Part shown: in pieces, positions 53,001-62,688 of the stretch
How the letters are laid out: every line of letters starts with the position of its first letter
Position numbering within the stretch: position 1 is the first letter of the stretch
From: Vitis vinifera
Lineage: Eukaryota; Streptophyta; Magnoliopsida; Vitales; Vitaceae
Length of the DNA: 64,000 nt
NCBI RefSeq assembly: GCF_030704535.1
Contig: NC_081815.1
Location: 7,016,501-7,080,500 of the forward strand
Direction of reading: 5' to 3'
Program-made: the position numbers and the translations under genes
Notes under the pieces: generated by a model
The model's database searches: none
Seen by the model: only the letters and a program-made list of their open reading frames with translations
What the model was told of the DNA's origin: nothing

Positions 53001-53594
53001 TTGCAAAGAATCCAGTTCAACACGACAGAACCAAGCATGTGGAGATAGACCGTCACTTCATCAAGGAGAAACTTGAAGGGGGAACAATCAGACTTATGTA
53101 TATTCCTTCAAGTCATCAAACAGCAGACATTCTGACAAAGGCACTTCCAAGGGCCACCTACGAAAACATGAAAAGCAAGTTGGGAATGCTAGACATCTAC
53201 TACCCAACTTGAGGGGGAGTGTGGAAATATGGGATTATGATTTGTAATTAAGTGCCAAGATTAGAGGGATTGTGTTAGGATATTTTCTATTTTTATGGAT
53301 GAGAGAATCTCTCCTAATTAGTTATTGTTTCCTTAGAGATAGGAATCCCACTTGTATATATATAGGTCACTTTGTATTCAGTTTTGACACAGAAAAAAGA
53401 AGAATATTTTCTTCAAGTTTGCACTATGTTACTCTCTGCATTCGAAGTTACAACAAGCCTTTTCAAGTAAAATCTTACACAGATATTGTTCGAGCTAGAT
53501 CTGCTGCCCCATTTGATGAATTAGCCACCAAAACAATTATAAGTTTTAGCACATCAAAGTGTAAGTCGGTAATGGTTAGCTGCTTCCTCTTCAT
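47090..53594 (-). CDS. F-box protein, At1g67623-like, copy 2 (3 coding exons, 356 aa)
   Basis: Coding exons in gene order: 53594-53479 (116 nt), 48269-48104 (166 nt), 47878-47090 (789 nt); frame unbroken. It parallels copy 1: an F-box-like start (MKRKQLTITDLHFDVLKLII), the Sel1-like IYSCAHAGNISAQYLLAK, the CLCAECRAY cysteine pair, and LPHFILVRLFLERCSHDDLLKMRLYLNHYFEYFLG. Exon 2 differs from copy 1 at nearly half its residues, so the duplication is old. The first coding intron (48270-53478) is 5.2 kb because Copia element 2 lies inside it; without the element it would be only about 320 bp. Splice sites are intact, so the gene may still be expressed, but splicing across a 5.2 kb insertion is uncertain. 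Substrate unknown. Confidence 0.82.
48530..48725 (+). repeat. 5' LTR of Copia element 2 (196 bp)
   Basis: TGTGGAAAT start and TTTTCTTCA end, with a TATATATATAGG promoter-like box near 48666-48677. Two differences from the 3' copy. Confidence 0.92.
48792..53212 (+). pseudogene. Copia element 2 gag-pol, inactivated
   Basis: Gag begins at 48792 (MESRTEGSNS) and the CCHC zinc knuckle is at about 49590-49640 (CDRCRKPGHTKETC). Protease WIVDSGASDHM is near 49900-49930; integrase runs from about 50320 (HYRLGHP) through [11 protein letters not shown] at 50775-50810. RT runs from 51705 and RNase H (TDADWAGS, HVEIDRHFI) to 53212. In-frame stops occur at about 49213, 50867, 50977, 51203, 51772, 52568 and 52811; frameshifts are in a T-run near 49441 and near 50400. 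The RT catalytic motif reads YIDE instead of YVDD. Most stops fit C-to-T or G-to-A changes. Confidence 0.9.
53220..53415 (+). repeat. 3' LTR of Copia element 2 (196 bp)
   Basis: Nearly identical to the 5' LTR; directly follows the polypurine tract. Confidence 0.92.
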
Positions 53595-54079
53595 GATTTG
53601 AACTGCCAATAAAATTAAAAAGAATCACAAGACAATCAATAATCAACAATAACATAAATTTATTGTTTAAGAAAGGCCAAACACACTTATTATTTTCTTG
53701 GTAAATCTTTCAACTAAAAAAAAAAGGAAAACTCAAACTTAGGTGTTAATTAAATATTTTGATTGAGGACTTGGTGATACAAGTAGCACGCAAATAGTAA
53801 AGGAAAATTTTAGGTTGTGTGCAGTGTGTGTGAGTGCATGGCATGTGTAGCATGCACATGTGTGCTTGAGTGTGCTCTATTGGATGGAGGATGTCTCATT
53901 ACTGTTTTATTATCCTCTCCCATCTGCCTTTGTCCTGTCTCAAATGAAATTACCTCCCTTGTTAACTTATAATACAAATCTTCACCTGTGATTGATATGA
54001 ATATCCTCAACCTTCTCTATCTCTTTTTTTTTTAATAGAAAATCAAAAGGATAAGCAATTCTTTGGATCCAATTTTTTT

Positions 54080-54740
54080 TTTCCTTTTTCTTTCCAAGAA
54101 TTTCCACATTTTCTTGATCTAATCAAGCCACAAAGCACAACTCTAAATTATAGAACTATTAATTTTACTTTGATCCTAAAATGTAACACAACATATGTGA
54201 GAATTGTCCTTTAGATCTTTGAAGCCAAGAAGGAAACAAAATTTACTTTGTTGACGGGCAGGTTGGAATTTATTAATGCTTAACAATGGGAACCAGGGGG
54301 TTTCTTTTTCTTTCCAATAATTTCCACCCTTTCTTGATCTAATCAAGCCAAAAAGCACAACCCTAAATTATAGAACTATTAATTTTACTTTGATCCTGAA
54401 AGGTAACTCAACATATGTGAGAATTGTCCTTTTGATCTTTGAAGCCAAGAAGGAAACAAAATTTACTTTGTCGATGGGCAAGTTGGAATTTATTAATGGT
54501 TAACAATGAGAACCAGGGGGTTTCTTTTTTCTTTCCAAGAATTTCCACCTTTTCCTGATCTAATCAAGCCACAAAACTCGACCCTAAATTATAGAACTAT
54601 TAATTTTAGTTTGATCCTAAAAGGTAACACAACATATGTTAGAATTGTTCCCTAGATCTTTGAAGGCAAGAAGGAAACAAAATTTACTTTGTTGATGGGC
54701 AGGTCGGAATTTATTAATGCTTAACAATGGGAACCAGGGG
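54080..54740. repeat. Three tandem copies of a ~220-bp unit in the 5'UTR intron of F-box copy 2
   Basis: The landmark TTGATCTAATCAAGCC (TGATCTAATCAAGCC in the third unit) recurs at offsets of 220 and 221 bases (near 54113, 54333 and 54554). Each unit also carries AGAACTATTAATTTTA, GAAGCCAAGAAGGAAAC or a near copy, and ends GGGAACCAGGGGG. The units differ by scattered substitutions. The matching intron of copy 1 shows no such array. Confidence 0.85.
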
Positions 54741-54919
54741 GGTGGGGAAGGAGGCATTAACCCCAAGAACACAAGAAGTATGAAAAGTGCATCCAAAGAA
54801 CCAATACTTCATTAGCAATGTCACAAGAAATCGCTAACAAATAAAAAAGAAAATATACTTTCAAAAACTTTCTAGACCAAAAAGAAAGAGAATACAGAAA
54901 GAAAGATAGAGAAAGGCAC

Positions 54920-55035
54920 CTGTAAATAAAACCTTTTTGTTCTTTGATGAGTCTTTGTCTCACGATGCTGGATGTATACAAGGATCTCAGAAAGAAATAC
55001 TTAACCCTAAAATGGCCAAAGAAATTGATATGGAT
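54920..55035 (-). other. Predicted 5'UTR exon of F-box copy 2
   Basis: On the minus strand it ends TTTACAG|GTGCC. The coding exon follows an acceptor TTGGCAG| and 8 nt of leader (53595-53602). It is homologous to 20611-20715. Stops in every frame that is open in copy 1 support a non-coding role. The exon start is inferred from the TATA box. Confidence 0.5.
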
Positions 55036-55056
55036 AAAGTGAATTGACCTTTGTCC

Positions 55057-55065
55057 TTTTATATA
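55057..55065 (-). promoter_or_regulatory. TATA box of F-box copy 2
   Basis: TATATAAAA on the minus strand, placed about 30 bases upstream of the predicted 5'UTR exon. The aligned copy 1 sequence (beyond LINE A, near 23030) lacks this string. Confidence 0.5.
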
Positions 55066-55310
55066 GAAATATCATTTCTGTGATTTTTTTTCTCAAATAT
55101 GTTCATAAAGACCTCATTAGTTTATGGTAGTACATAAAAGCAATAAAAGGTTAACTTTTATTGTCATTTCCTATTTTGACAACTGAATATTTTAAATTGT
55201 TTAATAATGCCAACAAAATTGACACGTATTGTTATGTTGGCAATCGTTGATTAACACTTAAGCAATACACATATGGTACGAAATTCAGTATATTTCAAAA
55301 ACATATGCTT

Positions 55311-55311
<1 letters not shown>

Positions 55312-55343
<32 letters not shown>
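55312..55343. repeat. (CA)n microsatellite
   Basis: About 14 uninterrupted CA units followed by a short TA run. It marks the approximate far edge of the F-box locus homology. Confidence 0.9.
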
Positions 55344-55351
<8 letters not shown>

Positions 55352-55737
55352 GGATGTATGCATGTATATGCAAAGGAAAAGAAAGACCACTCAAAGATGG
55401 AGGGAAAAAAAAGCCCAGATTAACCTTTCTAGGGGTCTAATCTTTATTATATATATTTTAGGTCAATATATGATAATAATGATAACAACAAAATGTAAAT
55501 TACAATGACAAGATTAATTATCTGAGATTTAGTTGTAAATCCTCGATGAACCTTATCAGAACATGAAGAATCGAATTTTACAATAGCCACAAAGTTGGAG
55601 GATGGAGATCCAAAGGAGGAAGATAATAGATAAAGAATATTCTAGTTACCCTCTCTCAAGCACATTGGGACTTGTCCCTAGTAAGCCTGCTTCCAAACAA
55701 ATTGAAGCTATACATTGGAAAGACATTTATCAGATAC
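55344..55737. other. Spacer before LINE F
   Basis: AT-rich, no coding exon or element boundary recognised. Confidence 0.5.
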
Positions 55738-57205
55738 TTTTTTTTTTTCCTCTTACAGAAATTCATTGAATAGTCATTTGAAATACATGAGAAGGATGAG
55801 AAATCCTTCACAGATATACAAACTCCGATCAAAAGAATAGATCAATACGCTATTACCTATATACCCCCAACACCATACAAAGGAAACATGGTCCTACTTT
55901 ATTTAGGGAACAACACATCGACAAAAAAGACAGAATCTTTGCTCCAAGATTAGCTCTCTCAACCCTTTAGTTACACACCAAAGTCCAATTGAGTTGAATA
56001 GCAGTGAGAGGAGTGCCCTTGAAAGCAAGAGTAGTTCAAGCCTAGAAAGAGAAATAAAAGCATATTAAGTCTCATATCGTTTCCTTCAATTCCTTTATCC
56101 AGATCGATGTGAGGCATGCAATTTTCCAAAGACTTATGCTTCTAATTTGTACTCTTAAAAACTTAGAAGGAAATGGTCATCATGTCAGAAATGCTCCTAG
56201 GAGGGACCCAATCAAGCTTGGCTAGGCTAAATAATCTATGTCAATGCAGCAAAGTTGTCGAACAATATAAAAGGAGATGATCAATCCATTCACTACTCCT
56301 CATACACATCACGCAATAGTCAAGGCTAAGAGCTTTGAGAAGTCTTCTCACCTATAGCATGTCGTTAGTATTGAACTTCTTGTTGGCCACTAGTCACACA
56401 AAAGCCTTAACCATAGATAGCGCTTCAGATTGTTAAATGAGTTTTGCGAGAGAGAAAGGAACAAGAGCTGATAAATTGTATAGGGCAGAGAGGAACGATT
56501 TTATAGAGAATATGCCTAAAGAAGATAAAGATCAAGCTCTCAAACCAGGGACAACGATCTTAGAGATATATGAAAAAAAAAAACAAAGAACATGAGTCTT
56601 TCTAAGACTTTTATCTCCATAGTGGTGAGGTTATGGTGAAAGTTAAGCTTCCATGAAAAAGGAAGAAAGGAGCTACGAATGGATGAAATTAGAGCATTTC
56701 TAACTGTCACAACTCTAAAAGATTTGGAAATTGAGAGCAAAGAGATTGATTACCTCACACAAAGTCTTCCTAAAAGCAAATCCTTACCTCAAACCCCACC
56801 ACAAACTGGGTATGACATGAGAAAACTTGGAAATCCTATGCAACGACCTTCCAAGGGCATAATTGTGACCATGAAAATACAATATTGGCATCCCAACAAT
56901 TGGAATGAATACCATAGATACTCAATATTGCTTTGTGCCAAAGAGCATCACTCTCCCTAGGGTACCTCCAAAGTCATTTTCCTAGTAGAACTTTATTTCA
57001 CAAGGAAATCTTCCCTATGCCTATACTCTTTTGCAACTTAGGCTTGCATAAATGTTCTTGCTCTTTCCTTCCTTAACCCCTGACCAGAGAAAATCCCTTT
57101 GCATTTTCTTAATCTTTGTCGTCATTGCTAGTGGAAGCCTATACAAAGAAAGGAAGTAACTAGGAATGTGAGATAGACAAGACCGAATTGGGGTTATCTG
57201 TCCCT
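55738..57205 (-). mobile_element. 5'-truncated L1-type LINE (F)
   Basis: Starts with a poly-T run (55738-55748). The minus strand aligns with LINE D: the C-terminal region near 55980, a zf-RVT-like block near 56330-56370, and at the 5' end a readable RT piece, [39 protein letters not shown], at about 57180-57065. It has many stops. The 5' break abuts a Copia remnant, so the LINE inserted into or beside it. Confidence 0.75.
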
Positions 57206-57850
57206 TTAGATGGAATGATCCACATATCCCAACTCTTTTGCATTACTTTATCATGAAGAAAACGAAAATCTATTTCTATGTGCTCTCTTCATGCAAGTGG
57301 AAATGGATTTGTTGTTAAAAGAAATGGCTCTCATATAATCACAATATAATATAAGAGCATGGGTTAAATTGATACCCAATTCTTTGCACAATGCTAGAAT
57401 CCATGAGAGAAGACTGCAACATAGGCCAAACTTCTATACTCTCCTTTATTACAGGAACGAGATACTACCTTTTGTTTCTTTGAGCACCATAAAATTAATT
57501 TTGGACCTATGCATATATAATAACTTGTATTTATTTATTTATTTTTCAATAGGCAAGCAAGAAAAAAGAATATATTGCCAGTGGACCACAATCCAAGTAC
57601 ACAGGAAATATACAAGGCATGCAAAGGCCAAATACAATAACTTGTAATTAAGTAGTAATCATTTGCATCACTTGCCCAATCTGCATTAGAAAATACAACA
57701 AGGTTTTTGTGACTGAGCTACAGGCTGCATATGAAGTTCAAGATACAGAGTACTTTTAAGTATCTTAGAATTCTCTTCATCATTTTCTAGTGTTCCTCAC
57801 TAGGTGCACTGATTGGTGTGGGAAAATCTTAATTTATCTTGCCTATTTGC
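57206..57850 (-). mobile_element. Copia RNase H remnant
   Basis: The minus strand reads ILRYLKV, then FSNADWASDANDYY (about 57750-57650), then after an interruption WCSKKQKVVSRSCNKGEYRSLAYVA (about 57500-57430) and HIEIDFRFLHDKVM (about 57290-57240). These are the successive Copia RNase H motifs. Stops show it is dead. The 57530-57635 interruption is a separate LINE-tail insertion. Confidence 0.8.
57530..57635 (-). mobile_element. 106-bp LINE-tail insertion with 11-bp target duplication
   Basis: A T-rich run, then CAATAGGCAAGCAAGAAAAAAGAATATATTG and more LINE 3' sequence, flanked by perfect AATAACTTGTA at 57519-57529 and 57636-57646. Removing it rejoins the Copia RNase H frame. Confidence 0.85.
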
Positions 57851-58990
57851 TGTAAATTGCAAAATTGGTTAACCTTAAACCATCGTTGTTTAAAGGTGCA
57901 TTGACATGTTTATGCAAGCTGTGCAGGAAAAAATGGGACAAAAAACGGAATGAATGAATGTGCAAAACTGAAGAAAAGTCACTTCGCTACCCCACCCCCC
58001 TCCTGTCTCATTTATTTCACAAGACCCCCTGGCAAAGGTATCAACAGTCACCCCCAGAGCAATTAGACCAGAACCTACTAGTTCTGCTTTCCAACAAGCT
58101 TGCTAGTCACCCCGTGCGAAGATGTTGAAGGTCATTCCTTATTAAATCATCCTAGCTTTGATTCTTAGAAACAAGCACATTCTTTCTGACACCTTCAACA
58201 ACAATATAACAGATGACACCCCTACAACTCTACAAACAAGGAAGCAGTGTGGCCGACTATTAATGAGGAAAAGGACAAACAAGAGTTGGTGGCCAAGGAA
58301 TAACAGCCAGAAAACTTAGGAAACCCACCTCATTTTGTTATCAACTTGAGCTGCCAAAAATCCTATAAATAGGATACCTGGGGACAAAGGAACAACAAGT
58401 CAACAAAGAGTCAAGTAGTAGATAGGGTAGTTCCATCAAGCTTTCTACTATATAAATTCATTCTGTTCTTTCCATTTTCACCATGAATAGCTAAACCAAG
58501 AGTCAAGGTGAAGAGAGGTTGAGATGTCTCAGTCTTGCTGCTTTCAGCATTTAAGGGAGTCTCAATTCCTGATTTGATTAATTACTATAGTGCCAAGTTT
58601 GAGCTAGTTGAGACCATGAACAAACACCCCGTTTACTATTATCACTATTTCCCAACTGCTTGGAAAAGCCTTGAATGAGAAGTGATGGCGAAGTAATAGT
58701 TGGGTGTAGAGTCTCCCTGTAACTCGACTCAAGTTGGTCAGTAGTTGTAGAAGACAGTTAGGAAAGAGAGTGAGAAGTAGAAAATGAGGAGTGTTGGTGC
58801 TTATCGAAGACACACGTTAACAATGCTTTGAGTAGGTAGATCGACTTCTCAACACACACTATACTATTTTCACCAGTACCCATGACTGTAAATCCCAGAG
58901 GAAAAACAACCCCCAAATCTTGTCAGGTATAATTGTATAAATGTAGTCCTTTCGCTTGGGGACTCAATGTTTTCATCATACAATCACCCA

Positions 58991-59244
58991 TTGAGCACAC
59001 TTTCAATAGAATCAACCAAGCATGCATGCATAAACCAACATACTTTATTCACTAGAAAAGCTCTCTAGCTATGTGATAGTGATATATAGTAGTACTCCTA
59101 TACAAATAGTAAAAGGATTGAGCACACTTTCAATAGAATCAACCAAGCATGCATGCATAAACCAACATACTTTATTCACTAGAAACGCTCTCTAGCTATG
59201 TGATAGTGATATATAGTTGTACTCCTATACAAATAGTAAAAAGA
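58991..59244. repeat. 127-bp tandem duplication
   Basis: Two head-to-tail copies (58991-59117 and 59118-59244), each starting TTGAGCACACTTTC and containing AAGCATGCATGCATAAACC. I count three differences, so it is recent. Confidence 0.9.
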
Positions 59245-62200
59245 TATCTAAAAGCATAAATTTCTTTGACCATAAATTGACAACCATTAAAAACTACATG
59301 GACTGGGAGATATGATAAAAGTAAACAAAAAGGAAAGCAAATAATTTAGTACAAAAAGGAAACTCAAGGTAGTCCTCCTAGGCCAAATGTCACCACCATA
59401 TAGGAGCTCAAACTTGAGTTAAATCATAGTTTAACTAATAGGTGGGACATGACATCTGGAACCTAGTTTAAGTAGGTCCAGGAGCATTATTGTAATCTCA
59501 CTTATGAGGTTTAAAACCCAACAAGAAAAACTATCAAAATGTTCTTCAATGGAAAAATAACAAATAAACAATAGGTACTAAATAGAATCATAATATCCAT
59601 CAATAACTATAAGAGGTCAAAACACCTAACATGGCTCAAAACTACCCTCATGGATCAATGCAAGTATAGAAATATATAGGATGTGATCATGTCATTTATG
59701 AATTGATATGTAAATAATAGAGTATTTGGTCAAAATTATTTAAAGAGGGGAAAGGTGTCAACTGAAAAATGAACTTAAATAGCCTCATAAGAAATCATAA
59801 TATGATGTATGCACTAATGCAAGTGCATCATACCGTGATAAATATAGTCTTAATAAGAAGGCGATGTATGCACTAGCCATCAAATATAATGCTCCTAATT
59901 CAATAATTCAATAGATGGTTAAATATGCTTGTGATAGATTAGGAAACATACAAATGCTCCATTTTTGGAAAATAACACAAATACACATATAGTGGTAAAA
60001 CAAATAATTTTATAAATAGCACATCATAATGTGATCCTTTACCTGACAATGGAACAAAAGAGGAAAGCTAAGACTAAAGCGTTCCACTAGCTGAGTCAAC
60101 TCCTATCAAGAATAAATAAAAAATCATTTACAATTTACTCTTGAACTCTACAACTCTATATATGAAATCTATTTTATGTTGGAACAAAGACAATACTCTA
60201 TTCAAGTCTAAAGTTAAAATGCTAGATGTTAAACTAGGCAGAGAAAAACAAGCTCGATTGACTAGTCATGTGTCTCAATATGCCTGATGGATTAGGAAGG
60301 GCAACTAATAGATCGGTCCTTCATGTGGATAAATCAACCTATTAACAATTAGTTAAAAAATTGCTTCTTAAGGCCAAGAAGTCACATTTTTGGCTTTTTA
60401 ATTTTTTAATTTTTTTTTTCCTTTTGAAACATGAGTAACAATTTAAAATTAGGTATTGTCTCCAAAACTCCAAATCAACCAAAACAAATAGATCGAGGGT
60501 TCTAATTAAACTATAGTCTTAAAGGTCATTTTCTAACTCTACAATTAACTAATAGATCTTTAGCTAGAAAAGCTTAGGGAATCAACTTAGGGTTGAAAAT
60601 ATATTTACTTGTGTGATTTGGGGTAAAAAGGAGAAAAATGGGAAAGTAAATCTCTAAATGAAGAGCCTACCTGAAGACTATGATGAAAATCAGGATGGAA
60701 ACACCGATGAACCCCTTGAATTTCCTAGATTTGGAAGATCTAAAACACCTCGTTCTCTCTGTATACTCTTAAGAAGTAGAGCCTTCATATAAAATGAGAT
60801 GGATGCCTTAAGTCAATTTAAGGATTCGACTTGGTTGAAAAGACCCATGTGCCTTCCACTTACAAAAGTTTTCAATAAAAGTACAAGGCCGAATATGACT
60901 TAATAACTAAGTCCAAAAATTGAATGGGAATTAGAAAAGGCCAAAAAATAACTTAAGCTTAAACCTAAAGATCCATAACCAAATTAACACTTGAAAGGCC
61001 CAACTAAATTATTACCTAGTAGACTTAGATTATTATACTGAACTTCAAATGAAAGAGTACTCCTAACTTTGGTTCCGGTATTACACTATAAACAAGGATG
61101 AAGCACCACCGGATCAAATTAGTTAAAGACATTAGTAAATCAAGATATTAGACAATAAATATGACAAACTTGCAACCAATCATAAAGGCACTCAAAACAA
61201 AATAGGAAACTTACTAGCTCATAACTTTTACTTACCTCAACTATTGACATTTTAACAACCACCTAAGGGAACAATCCTAAATATTGGCCACATTGAAATT
61301 ACTACCCATCAAGATGAACCCATTGAGAATGCCTAGCCTTATACATGTATTGGCTTTTAATCTCCACTTGTCTAATTCAAACAACCTTGACAAATGATTT
61401 AACATTAAGGGAACACATTTCTGAACTCCAAGTAATAAAACCGGATTAAGATAGATGCCAACTACCTTAGATCAAGGACATGAAAAAGTGAAAGCTTGAA
61501 ACAAGGAGTTTCAACACAAAACAAGGGAGTATGTACAGTCAACTTCATTGAGTCCTATGAGCAAGTAGGCACGTAGTATAACCACCTTTCCACCAACACT
61601 ATAATAGGGCCCTCTAATGCATATTGAAGGCTGCCTCCAACAATCAACAATTACGACTCCTTAATTAATTCAAAAGTGAAGTTTACCTAGCATTTTATCC
61701 TTTTTATTTGCTAACTCCTGGCAACTTGGATGTCGTTCAAAGCTCAGTGATCCTGTGGTTTATTTCTTAGATGTGTCTTTCCTTTACCTTTTAGTAATAA
61801 TCAGTTTCATTGCTATTTCAACAACTTTTTTTTTTTTTTTTTTCCTTTTTTCTGAATACAACTTACCATTCATTTTGTGTTTATTCTACAGATACTTTTA
61901 GGAAGTTTGATTGAGAAGTTTTTAGGTCTAATTTTTTTGCGTCGAACTTCATTTTCCATAGTAGTGGCATTAATACAACTTACTTTTAAGTCCTAGTTAA
62001 CTTTATCTACTTTTTAACTTCCAGTCTATTAGGTAATCAGTTAGTTCATTTTCTTTTTCCATTTTTATTATTTGTTTCATTAGATTTTGGCATTATATTA
62101 GATCTAGTTGAGTAAGCCATAAAAAATAATTCAAAGTAGACATGATTCTGACCAAGTTGGACAGTCACTTAAGAAGTAAGCAGGTCGCATTTAAGCGAGT

Positions 62201-62434
62201 ATACCTCATGTTAGTTGGGCTAGAACCTTTTCAGGTCCATTAATCGAGCAGTAAAACTTGAACTATTTAGCCCTATGCATCTCATAGTATTGATCACAGA
62301 CATGCATCCTACATTCCACAACCTCAGAACTTGAAAACAGATGCTATCACAACCGAAACTTCACTAAAAAATGAGGTTACCAAGCTTAAAACATGTCAGC
62401 TGTAGCTGGTTTTGAAAATAAAGATTGTTTTCAT

Positions 62435-62461
62435 TTTTTTTTTTTGTCTTTTTTTTGAGAC
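62435..62461. mobile_element. 27-bp poly-T micro-insertion with 14-bp target duplication
   Basis: T-rich insert ending in GAGAC, flanked by perfect AAGATTGTTTTCAT at 62421-62434 and 62462-62475. Confidence 0.6.
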
Positions 62462-62614
62462 AAGATTGTTTTCATGTTTTTGAAAATAGACAAAAAAATA
62501 TTCCAAGAAATAAATTGGGAATATGTTGCAAAAATCTCATGGTTTCAAAAAATTTTGAGCAAGATGCAAAGTTAACTTTTATATATTTATTGAAGCCAAG
62601 ATGTAGAAATTTAA

Positions 62615-62688
62615 TTCTTTTACACTAGGTTTTTTTTGAGACAAGATTGCTTTCATGTTCTTTTACACTAGGTTTTTTTTGAGACAAG
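62615..62688. repeat. Related poly-T/GAGACAAG duplication, period 43 bp
   Basis: TTCTTTTACACTAGG followed by a T-run and GAGACAAG occurs twice, at 62615 and 62658. The first copy continues into ATTGCTTTCATG, nearly the same words as the insertion site at 62462-62476. Confidence 0.75.

Larger units (their letters stand above)
48530..53415 (+). mobile_element. Copia-type LTR retrotransposon 2, in F-box copy 2 intron 1
   Basis: LTRs at 48530-48725 and 53220-53415 are both 196 bp and differ at only two positions. A tRNA-Met-like primer-binding site (TGGTATTAGAGC) starts at 48726 and a GAGGGGGAG polypurine tract ends at 53219. The element lies opposite to the host gene. Gag, zinc knuckle, protease, integrase, RT and RNase H are all present in Copia order, but with several stops and two frameshifts. 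The flanking 5-mers are ATCAG and AGTTT, so there is no target duplication. Confidence 0.93.

Noticed and set aside
55305..55508. 67-codon frame over the CA repeat
   Set aside because: Its first residues are the THTHTH translation of the microsatellite; no other support.
58340..58400. TATA-like CCTATAAATAGG as a gene promoter
   Set aside because: No coding exon follows within reach on either strand; it may belong to an old LTR.
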